Of a stretch of DNA of 64,000 nt, positions 42,185 through 53,048 are shown piece after piece. Source of the stretch: Symsagittifera roscoffensis (Eukaryota > Xenacoelomorpha > Acoela > Convolutidae); assembly GCF_963678635.1 (NCBI RefSeq), contig NC_087064.1, positions 47,721,346-47,785,345 of the forward strand. Reading direction: 5' to 3'. The position numbers and the translations under genes were made by a program. Each line of letters starts with the position of its first letter. The stretch's first letter is position 1. The notes beneath the pieces are model-generated. The model was not told the DNA's origin and searched no databases. It was given only the letters and a program-made list of their open reading frames with translations.

Positions 42185-42628
42185 AAATATGCTCGCTAAT
42201 CTCCAAAAAAACTGTTCCAAATCCGTAAATTAGTAAGAGATATTTCTCGGCAAATAACTCGGTCAATAAAATAATTTCGGCATTTTTCTATTGATCAGAA
42301 CATCATATAACATTTTTAGCATCTGCCTGTTTTTGGTACAAATCGGCGCAAGCTAGCCACAAGAACCGGTCGGTAATGTCCTTGAGACAAATTGCTCTTT
42401 TTGGCGGTCAGCCTTAATCAAGGCTGAACCGAATTAGAACCAAAAAACAGTTAAAATAGGATGTAACCCCCGTTTTTAGTATATTAATACATGGGCAGGT
42501 GGGGGACTCGAACCTACGTCAACTGTTAACCTATATAATCGGCGTTATGGTAGCTTAGGCCACTCGGCCAACTGAGCTTATTTTTATATGCATCTATACT
42601 TGTTTTATTCTACATTTGCATTGCAACA
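42183..42628 (-). repeat. 5' LTR of the BEL/Pao element
   Basis: Identical by eye to 32683-33128. Contains the same TATA-like box and tRNA-like segment (42493-42578). It should drive transcription toward lower coordinates, in the same direction as the host EF-hand gene. Confidence 0.95.
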
Positions 42629-42841
42629 AGTTTTACTCGAGTAAAATAAGTTTTTGATTTCTAGCGGCTTTTTAGTCGTAGCTACATGAATTGTTTTCGA
42701 AATTGTTTATATTAATATAACTGTTGAGTACTCTTAAGCTGTCGCTTTTCGTTCAAAATCTTTTGTCGCACCACACAGAAAAACACGACACTAATTTTAA
42801 GAAAAAACTATTGATTTTTTAAGACCATAGTCGGAAGAAAC
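42629..42841 (+). repeat. 213-bp direct duplication flanking the BEL element, right copy
   Basis: Identical by eye to 32405-32617, offset 10,224 bp. Joined directly to the outer edge of the 5' LTR with no filler. Confidence 0.9.
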
Positions 42842-43649
42842 ATTCTGTGCTACTGGTGCATTGGCCAGCTATCTTTGTTCTGATTTAAATAATCATTAAG
42901 GAAAAATTAGGAACTGTAATAAATAATTTAAGAAAAATTATGTAATTCCTACTCACTAATCAGAGGCCTCTTTGAAACTTTTTAACAATATATCGTCTAC
43001 CACCCCTAAAGTTTTAGGGTACCAATGTATAATTCATCTGAGGTGCAAGCGCCGAAAAAAACTGTTTTTGGGTCGAAACCATCATAAGGTTACACTGGCC
43101 GTGTTCTTTTGGTCGAAATGCTGACAAATTAGGCAACTTAGGGTCTGCTGTTTCTATAGGTCAGTGTGCTCGCCAGTAAACGCGCCTCTATCAGTCATTC
43201 TTAAGGTACCCTTCGGAATGTGTTAGTTCTTAAAGTTGAGGTGGATCTTTTTAGGGCTGCTCGCTTATTTGTTCGTTGTTGCCCACTTTCTAGAGTTATT
43301 TTGCTAAGTGAAGCTCGATTTTTACGACTCGAGCTTATATATGTCTACAACTTTCACTCGGTACCAAAATTGAAGCAAAACTTAATAAAATTGCGGTCGA
43401 AATGAAGCTAGAGTGAAAATTCTGATACTATTAAAATGCAATGGCATAAAGGAAAACTATTTTAGCCCACCTTAACAAAAATTTTAAGTCCCCAGATCCG
43501 ACTACTTAGTGCTAAAAAGACTTCAATTTCGGTTGATTTGATGTCAGATCAGGTCGAGTGGTATGCTATATTCAAGCAATTTAAGACCAAATTCGACGGA
43601 AGAAAAATCTAAAAGTGACTTTTGTTTTTAAGAGAAACCTGTGGTTGAC

Positions 43650-43791
43650 CTGAGTTCTCTTTTCGTGATCTCTCCTGATCCGTCTCTGTCTATGTAGTCG
43701 AATATGAAGTCACAGTACTCCTTGTACAACTCCTCCGCCGCCTGCTGCTCCATCATCTTAATGAACTCCTTCAACTCTATCTTGCCAGAAC
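43650..43791 (-). CDS. EF-hand calcium-binding protein, internal exon (EF-hands 2-3)
   Basis: 142-bp exon between acceptor ggctttcag and donor CAG|gtcaac. It supplies GSGKIELKE of loop 2 (the DTD is in the previous exon), FIKMMEQQAAEELYKEYCDF, and the complete loop 3 DRDGSGEITKRE. Entry in phase 1 and exit in phase 2 match the neighbouring exons exactly. The first GC-rich, repeat-free segment on the upstream side of the BEL insertion. Confidence 0.88.
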
Positions 43792-44177
43792 CTGAAAGCC
43801 AATATTGGCAGCTACTTTGTTTGACCGTGCCACATGACTAAGAAACTCGAGATAAGATTCCACTTTTTTTCAGATAGGCCACCTTCAAGAAAATCCATAT
43901 CAAAAATATCAAAACTTTCGGTAAAATTCTAACTTAAAATCACTGAATACATTAAAAACACTCAATTAGGATTTTTTTGTTGTAAAGTTTTTGTATTTTG
44001 AATATATTTACGTCAATTAGTGTCTTTGAGCGTTTTTTGTTATCACGAACAAGCAGTTTTTGTAATCATAAAAAATATGTTTTTCATAAAAATAACTTTC
44101 TCATGAAGAAAACTTTTTATGATTACAAAAATTGCCTGTTTCGATCGCAGGCTTTTTTCTGATTTTTCGAAGGTTTT

Positions 44178-44690
44178 GTGTCGTTTTTTTTTTTGCGTGA
44201 GAAGTTGGAGGAAAAATTTCAATTGAGCATAAAATTTAGCGACGGCTTAAGTGACAGCTACACTCATATTTGCCAATTGAAAATCGATAAGAATGAGCCT
44301 ACCAAAACAGATTTGATTTTGAATTTGATTTTGAATTTGACTTTTGGTACCGGGAAAGAGCCAAAATTGGCTTTAAAAGCTAGGTGTATTTGGTTCAACG
44401 AAAATTTTATTCGGTTTTTTGGCACCAACAGATACTCGCTGTCCTAAGTCGTTCTAAATTCGGCAAAAGCGAGCTTTTAACACTGATAAATATTGTTATT
44501 AAGAATCGGTCTGTTCAAGACTGAAAGACAATTTGATTTTATAATGATAAATCACTTAACCTCATGTGACATATTTCACTGATTTTGTGTGCAAAAAAGT
44601 ATAAATGAAAAGAAAAAACTAGCACATCTGAAAATATATGATTGGATTAACTACATATGCATGGGCTCATTCGACCCCCTCACTAACCCC
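44178..44690. other. Intronic stretch without recognised features
   Basis: Between the two EF-hand exons. The 89-codon plus-strand ORF (44178-44447) has a small internal repeat of TTGAATTTGATTT and no motif; it is antisense to the gene and not supported. Confidence 0.3.
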
Positions 44691-44917
44691 TTGGTTTTAT
44701 TTTATGACATCCTTTTTTGACAATTATTGAAACTTTTCTTGGGTGCCAATATATAATTATTTTAAAGGGGAGCGAGAAAATTATGTCAAAAATTTCGTCT
44801 TATAGTGCTTTGGGAGCGCTAGGAAAATATCAATTTGGTCGACCTAAAAAAATATCGACCATTTTTTTTTGAAAAATCACCCCTTCCCCTGAGAAATTTC
44901 TAGCTCCGCCACTGTAT
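44690..44917 (-). repeat. GGGGCGGAT dispersed repeat, copy 6
   Basis: Reverse-oriented partial copy with gtgctttgggagcgct, caatttggtcgacc and the end ccttcccctgagaaatttctagctccgccactg. Lies in the EF-hand gene intron. Confidence 0.6.
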
Positions 44918-45069
44918 ATATGATTAACAGGGCTCGAAAACCTTCCCCAATTTATAATCCAACCAGGAGATAATTGCTGACCAGTTTATCAAAACTATCC
45001 GATCTTCAATAGTCAAATATTGTGATAGTAAAACGCTACGATTGTAAATAATGAGAACTGAAGCTATAC

Positions 45070-45243
45070 CATCTGTGTCATACTGTTTGACGAGTGTCCT
45101 GGCGTCACTGAGTTGGTACTGAGTGAAGCCCTGTGCCTTCATCGCCTCAAACATCTCCTCCTCATCCAGGCACCCATTGTGGTCCGCATCCAGGGTCTTA
45201 AACAGCTCCACACAACTACGCTTCTGCTCCCGAGTCAGACGCA
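45070..45243 (-). CDS. EF-hand calcium-binding protein, upstream exon (EF-hands 1-2)
   Basis: Contains RLTREQKRSCVELFKTLDAD, loop 1 DADHNGCLDEEE, FEAMKAQGFTQYQLSDARTL and ends DTDG at donor G|gtatag. The split inside loop 2 is restored exactly by the exon at 43791. The upstream boundary is uncertain: I use acceptor tttgcaaag, but the frame remains open to an ATG at 45341-45343 through a Lys/Leu-rich stretch that could be a start exon. With the other exons it gives four canonical EF-hands. Confidence 0.8.
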
Positions 45244-45399
45244 CTTTGCAAAATAGTTTCAACAATTTTAGTTTTCCTTTTTTATTCAGTTTTCTGAAGA
45301 CTTTTAAAAGGGATATAAGCAACTGCGAAAAAGTAACTGGCACAAATCTGGCACAAAACTACTTCTTATTGATCCTTGATAAGAAAAGTTGAAAACAAC

Positions 45400-48300
45400 A
45401 CACTTTTGCAAAAACTTAATTTTTACACATTCAAATTTTTTCTATTATATTCAGTTTGCCAAACTGTTTTAGTGATAACGGCTACCAATGTGTCCAGCGA
45501 TCTGGATTTGTCTTCAAAACACAGTGTTTTTGCCACAGTGTTTTGAGTGTTTAGAATTTTAAGGAAAACTAAAAGCACCCTTTGGTAAGTTTCGAGAACC
45601 ACCAGATGCCATGGTTATTCAAGCACAACGAAGGACGATGTTTATTCAGTTCGCTATAAGGTTATTAGCCGCTCATTAAACACAATCTTATTTGTTTGCC
45701 AAAGTTAGCTTATTCTATTGGTAGCAAAGATTTGAATTAAAGTTTTAGTGAGCTCATTCATTCTAAAACTTTCCAGAACGAATTCCAGAATGCCACACTG
45801 CTCGTAATAAGACAAGCCACTGAATATTCTAACTGCCCTTCAAGGTATCTGCAGTCGTTTTTTAAACATCCTTAATACGTACAAAGATTCCTATTCTTTT
45901 AATCTTCCCTTTTGTTTTTAAACCTTCCCCCTACACAATTTCAACTGTCAGGTGTCACCCGCCAACAGATTAATTGGAGCAGTTATATTGTTTTATTTCA
46001 TTTTTCAAAAATGATTTAGTTTACCGCGCACACTACTATTTAACAGAAAAGTACTTAACAAAGAATGCTCTTTAAATATCTCAAACTCGCCAACATCACA
46101 AAGTTAAACCTTAGAACGTACACAAATATCAGAAATGAAATAAAATTTTAGTTTGAAGTTACGGAAATATTGCATCAGGAAAAGTTCGTTGAAACAAGCT
46201 GGTTTTCCTAGTAAAATTTCACCTTGCGCTTTTGCGTGCCTTTAAATGTTTTTTTTTTTGTAGATGTAGTCTGATGTTTTGTTTGTTTTCAGGTTTCTAG
46301 TGTAAGTTATTGTGTTTTCAGGGTCTCTCTTGCTTGCTCACTGATAGCTAATAGGAAAAGGAAAGTATTTCGTCTCGGACACAAAAAATTCTGTACTTTC
46401 CTGTTGGCTACATCCTTATGTGATCTCGCTTGAGTCTTTTTTAAAGCTTTTAACAAGGTTTCTAAGCGTTTGCCGATTTTAAAATTCGCCTAATAAAACT
46501 GGGAATCCAGCCCTGGTTTCTAGCTAAATTCTTTGAAAACCAGCCCTGGACTCTTAGACGGATCCAGGAAAGCCAGGGTAATCCTTGCAAGACTTAGACC
46601 TGGTTTTTTCCCTGACCAGGCCAGGCTCCTGGGATGGCTCCAGTGATGGACCTCCAACATGGACATGTAACCCGGGTAGTTAAAAAAGCGAAATCCGTCT
46701 GAAGAAAAAACCATCCGAGCACAAACATTCCGTCAATGTGATTGAAAGACGTAAAAACCAAGCGATTCGTATCAAGGCAAAACCCTGATAATTCTTACTA
46801 CCTTTTAACGCCCCAATTGAAAAAAATGGATTGAAAAACTGCAACAAAAAATCAAAAACAGAAGATTTTGTTCTTTTTTTTCTTCTTTTTTTTTTAAAAA
46901 TCTTTACTCTCGCTATTCACTATACGCCAACTATATAAAAAAGATTTTGTGTATGGCAACATATCAAATAATTTCAATGTTTTGCCTCACCTCAGATTGG
47001 ATTGATTCAATTAGCTTCAAATGGTCGGAAGAAGCTGATTATTTTCAATTACACAAAAAATTAGTTAATTTGAAACAAGCTTGTACGGTAACTGTGCAAT
47101 TAGCACAGACAGTTCCAATCTTAATAATGAAAAAAAAGTTTCGAGGTATATATTGCGCAAACCAAAAAAAAATTTCCAAAATTTCCGACAAGCTTAATGT
47201 GTTTTTAGCCGGTGTAAGTAGAAGAACCAGACAAAACATAGGCCAATAGTAAATTAGGCATCATCTACTACAGTTGCTTTTGAAAGATTTGTGTTTTTCA
47301 AAAAGTTGTGGATAAACAATTGTTTCGAATTGAAGATGAATAACAAAACCAAAAAACCTTCCAAGATGACTGACAAAAGAGTAAAGGATGTTTCTTAAAC
47401 TAGTTTTACTGAAGTGAAACTAAGTTTATTATGACGAGATAATAATTTTTCTTGTTATAACACCTACTCACTCGCTTTCTTTGCTCGAAAATAGACTGAC
47501 AAGGAGAAGTCTCTAGTTTTTTATTAGGGAAAGTGGTTTTTAATTTAACTTTGTTCTTCCCTACGTTTTTAGCTGACCTCCATAGACCTAATCATAATTT
47601 AATAAAAAACTGAAGTCTTGAATACAGAAAGTCTGACAAAAATTTTTATAATTTCCAGCCAAAAAATTTGAAAAAAAACTTTAGGCTTCATTTTGGCTGA
47701 GGCGTCAAAATTTTTGGCAATGCTAGCATTAGTTTTAACAATTTTGCTGGTGTAATATAATCATCTAAGAACATCTATAATTAACAAAGAAAACCACTCC
47801 AGTTTTGGAGCTAAAATGTCTGCGACTGCAAATTAAACAATTGTTTTGGCGACAAAAGGTCTAAATTGCAACAAATTTTTAGCTCAAAAGTCCTAAAGTG
47901 TCATTTAAGATTGTAAATGATCGCCGTTTATTTTTAATTGCTGCTCTTAATATATTGAAATTTGTTCAAATTTTTGTCACTGTTGAACAAAATGTTCTTT
48001 TTCGGTACTGTTTTACTTCGGAACTATTGTACTGCTCCCATTTTACACAGTTTTGAATGAATTTTACACGGTTCTAAAAATCAATAGAAAATTATTTTGA
48101 AAAAGCTTTAACTTTGACAAATTTAGCTATTTAAAAGCATTACTTAAACGCATGACTAGTTCTTGAGAAACTTAAATTAAACTTAGTAAAACAAAAAAAA
48201 ACAAAAAAAACCCGGGTTGCACAAAAAAAGCCCTTGTAGCTTCTCTTATTGTAAACAAACTGAGCATAGATTAGATTTTGTAGTTATTGGAAGTTAATTA

Positions 48301-49980
48301 AATTTCTTTTCTCGGTTTATGAATTTGGTACTTTTTTGTAGTCAAGTAAAGAACACAAAACTTGCTAATCTTACAATTGTGGATACTTATATAATTTGAT
48401 ATTTTAAATGGAACTTGTAAGATCAGCAGTTTTTTCCTAGATTCCATCTATAAAAATATATGATCTGCTTTTTTCTTGTATAGAATTTCACGATGTTTTT
48501 TTCTTGTATGATCATCACGTACCGGATCCTGTTTTAACACCTTTATGAGCTTGATAAAACGACTGAAAATGAGCAGTTAAAAGATTGGTTTTTTTTTCAC
48601 TTTTTTTGATTAGAAAACATATAGCTCACAACATGGCAATATAGAGAAAATGTAAGAAAAGAAAATGGAGCGGACAGATAGAGTTAAAAAACTAATTCAT
48701 TTTTAAATGTTGCAATCAAGTGTTTCAGGCAAATAAAGTTTTTTTTAAAGGTCGCTTGATATATCAATTTTAATTTTTTCAAGCAATGTTATCTGTTCAA
48801 ACTATGTGCAACTATCTATATTAAGATAAGAAAACTGCTCAATTTGACGTCAAGAACTAAATTCTAACTCTTTTGAGCTTGTAGAAAACTGTACTGAATT
48901 TCTAATAGTTCATAGAGTAAACAAGACTGGTCGTAAATCAGGTCAAACCCCTGAGTTTTTCGATTGTCACTCAATCCATATCAAACAGTTTTTTTGAAAA
49001 ATTTGGACAAGATAAAATATCGAGTGCAAAAAATTCAGTCGAATGAAATTGTAACAACCGATTCACTAGCTTTGATTTGGAACAATTTTTTTTGTGCGAG
49101 ATATTTTGTTACGCATAAACAATTCGCGTTACTTTTTCAGCATTATGAATAGAATCTTCAAAGCGCGCAAAACTTAGTCCAGAGCAAGGCCAATTTGGCA
49201 ATTTCAAACTCCCGGAAATTTGCAAAAACGATTGGAGGTAAAATACCTTTTTTACATTTAGTTTCATCTTCGATAGGGCATAAAATATATTTTTGTTGAA
49301 AGTTATCATTTCGAACGCCGCAAAAAACTACCCCAAGCATAAATTTAAGTTTTTTTCCGAAAGTCGAAAAACGAAACTTTTTTTACCAATTAAATTGCTC
49401 AAGGTCGCCAATATTGTCAACATTTTGTCAATAATCAGATAAGAAACAATCATAGCATTGCAATCAAGTAGACAAAAATTTGATTTTCTTTAGGATTCCG
49501 CAATTTTTGCTGATTTTTTGGAATGAAATGGAGCGACGCATTTTTGGAGCGTCAATTGTCTGGGTTTCCACGACAGGCGAAAGATAACCCAAGATTAGCT
49601 GTGTAGCTGGATCCACGATAAGGCCGTTTTCAACCTGTAACGCAGATCATTTAACCTTTACAAAACACTTAGTTTTTCCTCCAAATGCTTTCTTTAGAAC
49701 GGCTTTTTTTCTGCAATAGGCCAATTGCAATATCCTTTTTGTCAACTAATCTGAAATAAGTCAATTTAACCTAAATGCTCATTTTAACGTAATTGCTCAC
49801 TCATTTCCACATATAAAACGGTGTCTGAAAAACTATGTAACCTGATATGTTTATTATCAAGATCATAGATATTGCAGGCAATGTGGCATTAAATCTAATA
49901 AAATTTTGTCGATTCCACTTTTTTTCAAACTTTCATAAGCAGTGAGTCGAAATCAAAATAATTATAGCTTTTATAACTAG
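45400..49980. other. Region between the EF-hand and METTL27-like genes
   Basis: No supported gene. 46495-46640 is a GC-richer patch with repeated cagccctgg. 46690-46780 shares gaagaaaaaacca.ccg.agcacaaa.attccgt with 60400-60440, a dispersed repeat. A minus-strand frame open for about 58 codons near 49450-49640 (VENGLIVDPATQLILGYLSP) follows an acceptor-like ttacag but has no donor or family. The 100-codon plus-strand ORF at 46947 has no motif. Confidence 0.35.
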
Positions 49981-49984
49981 TAGC

Positions 49985-50183
49985 ACAAAAGTGGAACAGA
50001 TAAAAAAATTAAAAAGAGCAACCTGCTAATTTTGAGCAATTTTAGCATGCAAATTTGGATTTTAGAAGACCTTGATTGATATTTTCTGTCTGAAAAGTTA
50101 GATTTTGCAGGCAAAAAGATTCTGAAATAAGTCATTTGTTCTTTTTAATTATTTCTGCCAGTTCCAAATTTTTGCAACTCTCT
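49985..50183. repeat. Small TIR element G, copy 1
   Basis: Inverted ends of the type aaaagtggaacaga / tctgccagttccaaattttt, and a tgcaactctcta border shared with 52601-52792. Non-coding. Confidence 0.45.
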
Positions 50184-50186
50184 ATA

Positions 50187-50868
50187 CAGTGCTGATTTAA
50201 ATTATCCGGACAAAATGAAAAAAAACTAGAATTTTCAAACACTTTTTTCCCAAATTGGGTTACGATTGGACAAATTCAAAGTTGCTTAGAATTTCATCAG
50301 GATTAATATGATTCCATTTTTTCTCCCAAATTCCCAACCAAAAATTTTCCCCCAAAAATGGGTCATTTCGGTTTTTTTTCAATTAATCAAGAAGTACGCT
50401 GAAATTATTTTTTTAATTGATGATAATATATATCATAAGAAGCCTCTTACACACCATAACAAAGTTTCAGAGAGGTTAAGTCTCCAAAAACTTGAGTAAA
50501 TTGTTTAAAATTTGTTTTTAAGCAAAAACTCTGAGTTTTTTATAGTAAAAATTTAATTTTTTTTTACTATCAAGCAAAAATATTTTCTCTTTTACAGGTT
50601 TTTTGAGATACAGACTGTCTACAACTTTGTTGGAATGTGTAGAGGCTTGTTGTTATATATATTTCTCATCAATTACTAAAGTAGTTTCAGCGTAATTTTT
50701 GATTAATTGAAAAAAAGCCAAATTAACTAACTTTTGAGGTAAAATTTTGGTTGAGAATTTTGTAGACAAAATTGCACTATAATAATTCTGGTGAAATTCT
50801 CTTCACTTTTTGTCTAACCTTAATTCACTTGGAGAAAAACGCGTTTGAATTTTCAAAGTTTGTTCGTA
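50187..50868. mobile_element. Tc1/mariner-type foldback element, rearranged copy
   Basis: Left end TA|CAGTGCTGATTTAAATTATCCGG matches the complete copy at 62063. Much of the interior recurs as inverted segments (ttgattaattgaaaaa, tggtgaaattct). The right end lacks the terminal 30 bp. Confidence 0.5.
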
Positions 50869-50934
50869 GGCAATTTCGGTAACTTTGAGCCTCAGACTAA
50901 AGAGAAAATTCGTTGGCCGAAAACCATTTTGTCA

Positions 50935-51440
50935 AAAAGAGCAACTTTCTAGAGATCAACGGAAATTAAAACTGAAAGAAACATAATATCGAAAGTTCAT
51001 AACGCAGAGTTTCACTCAAAACTTAAAGCCACCGGGGGATATTGCATCCGAAGCGTCAAATAGTAAACCTTCAAACAGGAAAAATATTGCTCAGGATGGC
51101 TTATGTTTTTCTGCGATTTGTTTCCAAATTTTGAATCATTTGATCATCCTCACTTCTGTTTGTTTTTGTTTGGGGCGGCTTGATATGTTTTTTTTGTTGA
51201 AAATAACTCTTAATTTTGTTTTTTCAACTAATTTTGCTAACTATTCAATAAAAACATCTGATGTTCATCGCAGAGTATAAAAATTAGGCTAGCATAATCA
51301 TCAAATTATCGACGATGTCGCATTTTGATATTGGTGTGACAAAAAAATCAAGGTTGTTCGGCTTCAGATTTTGCATACAAAAAAGTCTAAAAGCAGTGAT
51401 TACTCATTTTAATTACTTCTGTGTGTCCAAACTTTTTGAT
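50935..51440. mobile_element. TIR element F, copy 1
   Basis: Shares with 52037-52570 the segments agagcaact.tctagaga/catcaacggaaatt, cgaaagttcataa, attgcatccgaagcgtc, aaggttgttcggcttcagattttgca and the right end. The left terminus is eroded. Confidence 0.5.
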
Positions 51441-52036
51441 ACTAATTATATATTGAATACAAAACTGATATCATCTCGCCAATAAATTTGGTAAAGACAC
51501 CACTCAGATATTGTCAACAGTTTTATCATAGATACTGTTTTGATTTTCTCTGTTTCAAAGATTTCAACTTCAAGTAATGAATTCTATCTGGGCCATATAT
51601 GCTAGCAAATACAAGTAGATGTTTGAACGGCATATTACTCTAAAACCCAAGAAACTATTCTAAACATTTCTACAGAACACAAACTCTATGCTCATCAAAT
51701 TCTTTAGGTTGAACACATTAAAGTACTGTTTCATCTACTCATAAGTGCAAGTTGCTCAAGAAAAAAGCGTGAACCGAAGTATTATTTAAAAGGTAAGAAG
51801 TTCAAACACTAGAGGTTTCTGAACAAAGAAAAAGTATTGTGTAATTTGTACTCAGAAAGCAATTAAAACGTACAAAAAACATCTTGAAATGAAATTTCGG
51901 ATGTTTTTTTGAACGAAAAAGAAGCCTGCGATGGGTTTTTAAAAACTAAGATTTTCGGAATTTTTTTTCTTCAGTTTTTGAAAGAAAATGTTTATTGTTT
52001 CCTTATAAAGCGAACCGCGAAGATTTATAGAGAGTT

Positions 52037-52570
52037 GCAAAAAGTTCGGACAGACAGAATTAATTAAAAAGAGCAACTGTCTAGACATCAACGGAAATTC
52101 AAACTTGAATAAACATAACGTCGAAAGTTCATAAAGCAGAGGTTCGGAATCTACTTAACAATCTCCCCTTTCAAGAAAGGGGAGGAGATTGTTAATAAGA
52201 TTACTTGCAGCGATTTTTCGACCACTCAAAATGCAGCAAAATTCGATTTTACATACAATGCTCTAGTGCAAATCTACAGGGGTGGAGATTCTTTAGTAGA
52301 TACAATAGGGGGAGGGAAGCGAGATTGCTATAACCACGGCAGGCAATTGCATCCGAAGCGTCGAACTGTTTTATAGTAAAATCTGGATGTTCATCACAGT
52401 ATTTAAAAACTACTAGGCTAGCATAACCATTGGATAATCGACTATCTCGCATTTTGAATTTGGTCTGACAAAAAATTCAAGGTTGTTCGGCTTCAGATTT
52501 TGCATGCAAAAAAGCGTCGAAAAGCAGTGATTGCTCATTTTAATTAATTCTGTCCGTCCGAACTTTCTGC
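52037..52570. mobile_element. TIR element F, copy 2
   Basis: Left end gcaaaaagttcggacagacagaattaattaaaaagagcaac, right end its near-perfect inverted complement (about 43 bp). No transposase. Lies just upstream of the METTL27-like gene. Confidence 0.65.
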
Positions 52571-52600
52571 TACCAATAATAGCAACGTTATATAATTACT

Positions 52601-52792
52601 AGAAAAAGTTAGAACAGACGGAAATAATTATGGAGCGCGCAATCTGCCAAATTTTTATGCAAGATTTTCAGTTGGCCTTGAGACACACTTTCCGTCTGCA
52701 AAATCAGCTTTTTCATGCAAATTTTTATTGTCTGAAATAGGTTTTTTGCTCTATATTGTCTGTTCCAACTTTTTGCAACTCTCTTTATACTT
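52601..52792. repeat. Small TIR element G, copy 2
   Basis: Inverted ends gaaaaagttagaacagac / gtctgttccaactttttgc. It finishes only about 50 bp before the METTL27-like start codon, so it must occupy the promoter or 5' UTR region. Confidence 0.5.
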
Positions 52793-52840
52793 AGTCTTTA
52801 CTTCAGATTCAGAAGTTAGAAGAAGCAAAAATTTTTAGAA

Positions 52841-53048
52841 ATGACATCAAAAAATGGAGTCAACGATGAGAAAAACCATCAGGAGGACCACAATTGGCTT
52901 CGTGGATTGTGGTCGGCCAAAGATAAGAACAACGAACACTCGTTCTACGAGGCCACAGCTGACAATTACGAAAATGCCATGGCTCAGATAGAATGGAGGG
53001 CCCCCCAGTTGAGCATGAAAACACTTGAAAACTACGAGAGAACATCTG
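52841..53048 (+). CDS. METTL27-like SAM-dependent methyltransferase, exon 1
   Basis: ATG followed by a hydrophilic N-terminus (MTSKNGVNDEKNHQEDHNWL), then FYEATADNYENAMAQIEWRA, which corresponds to the F/Y-Y-D-x-W-A-x-x-Y-D pattern preceding motif I in METTL27/WBSCR27 proteins. The donor G|gtaaga is in phase 1. A second copy of everything from codon 18 onward lies at 54931. The start is the first in-frame ATG after stop codons. Confidence 0.85.

Larger units (their letters stand above)
32683..42628 (-). mobile_element. BEL/Pao LTR retrotransposon, apparently intact
   Basis: 9,946 bp with 446-bp LTRs, a primer-binding site at 42167-42184, a roughly 1.5-kb leader, an accessory ORF (39884-40621), one uninterrupted gag-pol ORF (33110-39799) and a G-rich polypurine tract before the 3' LTR. 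The two LTRs are identical by eye and no frameshift or stop interrupts Gag-Pol, so insertion was recent and the element may be active. BEL/Pao assignment rests on the order DUF1759 Gag, DUF1758 protease, RT with FYMDDYLDS, RNase H, integrase and the C-terminal DUF5641-type domain. It carries no envelope gene downstream of pol. Confidence 0.95.
31078..43649 (-). other. Intron of the EF-hand gene, 12.57 kb, expanded by a BEL/Pao insertion
   Basis: Donor CAG|gtcaac at 43649 and acceptor at 31078. The insertion and its duplications (32618-42841, 10,224 bp) account for most of it; without them the intron would be about 2.35 kb. The element is transcriptionally sense to the gene, so its polyadenylation and splice signals could affect the gene's mRNA. 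Confidence 0.85.
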
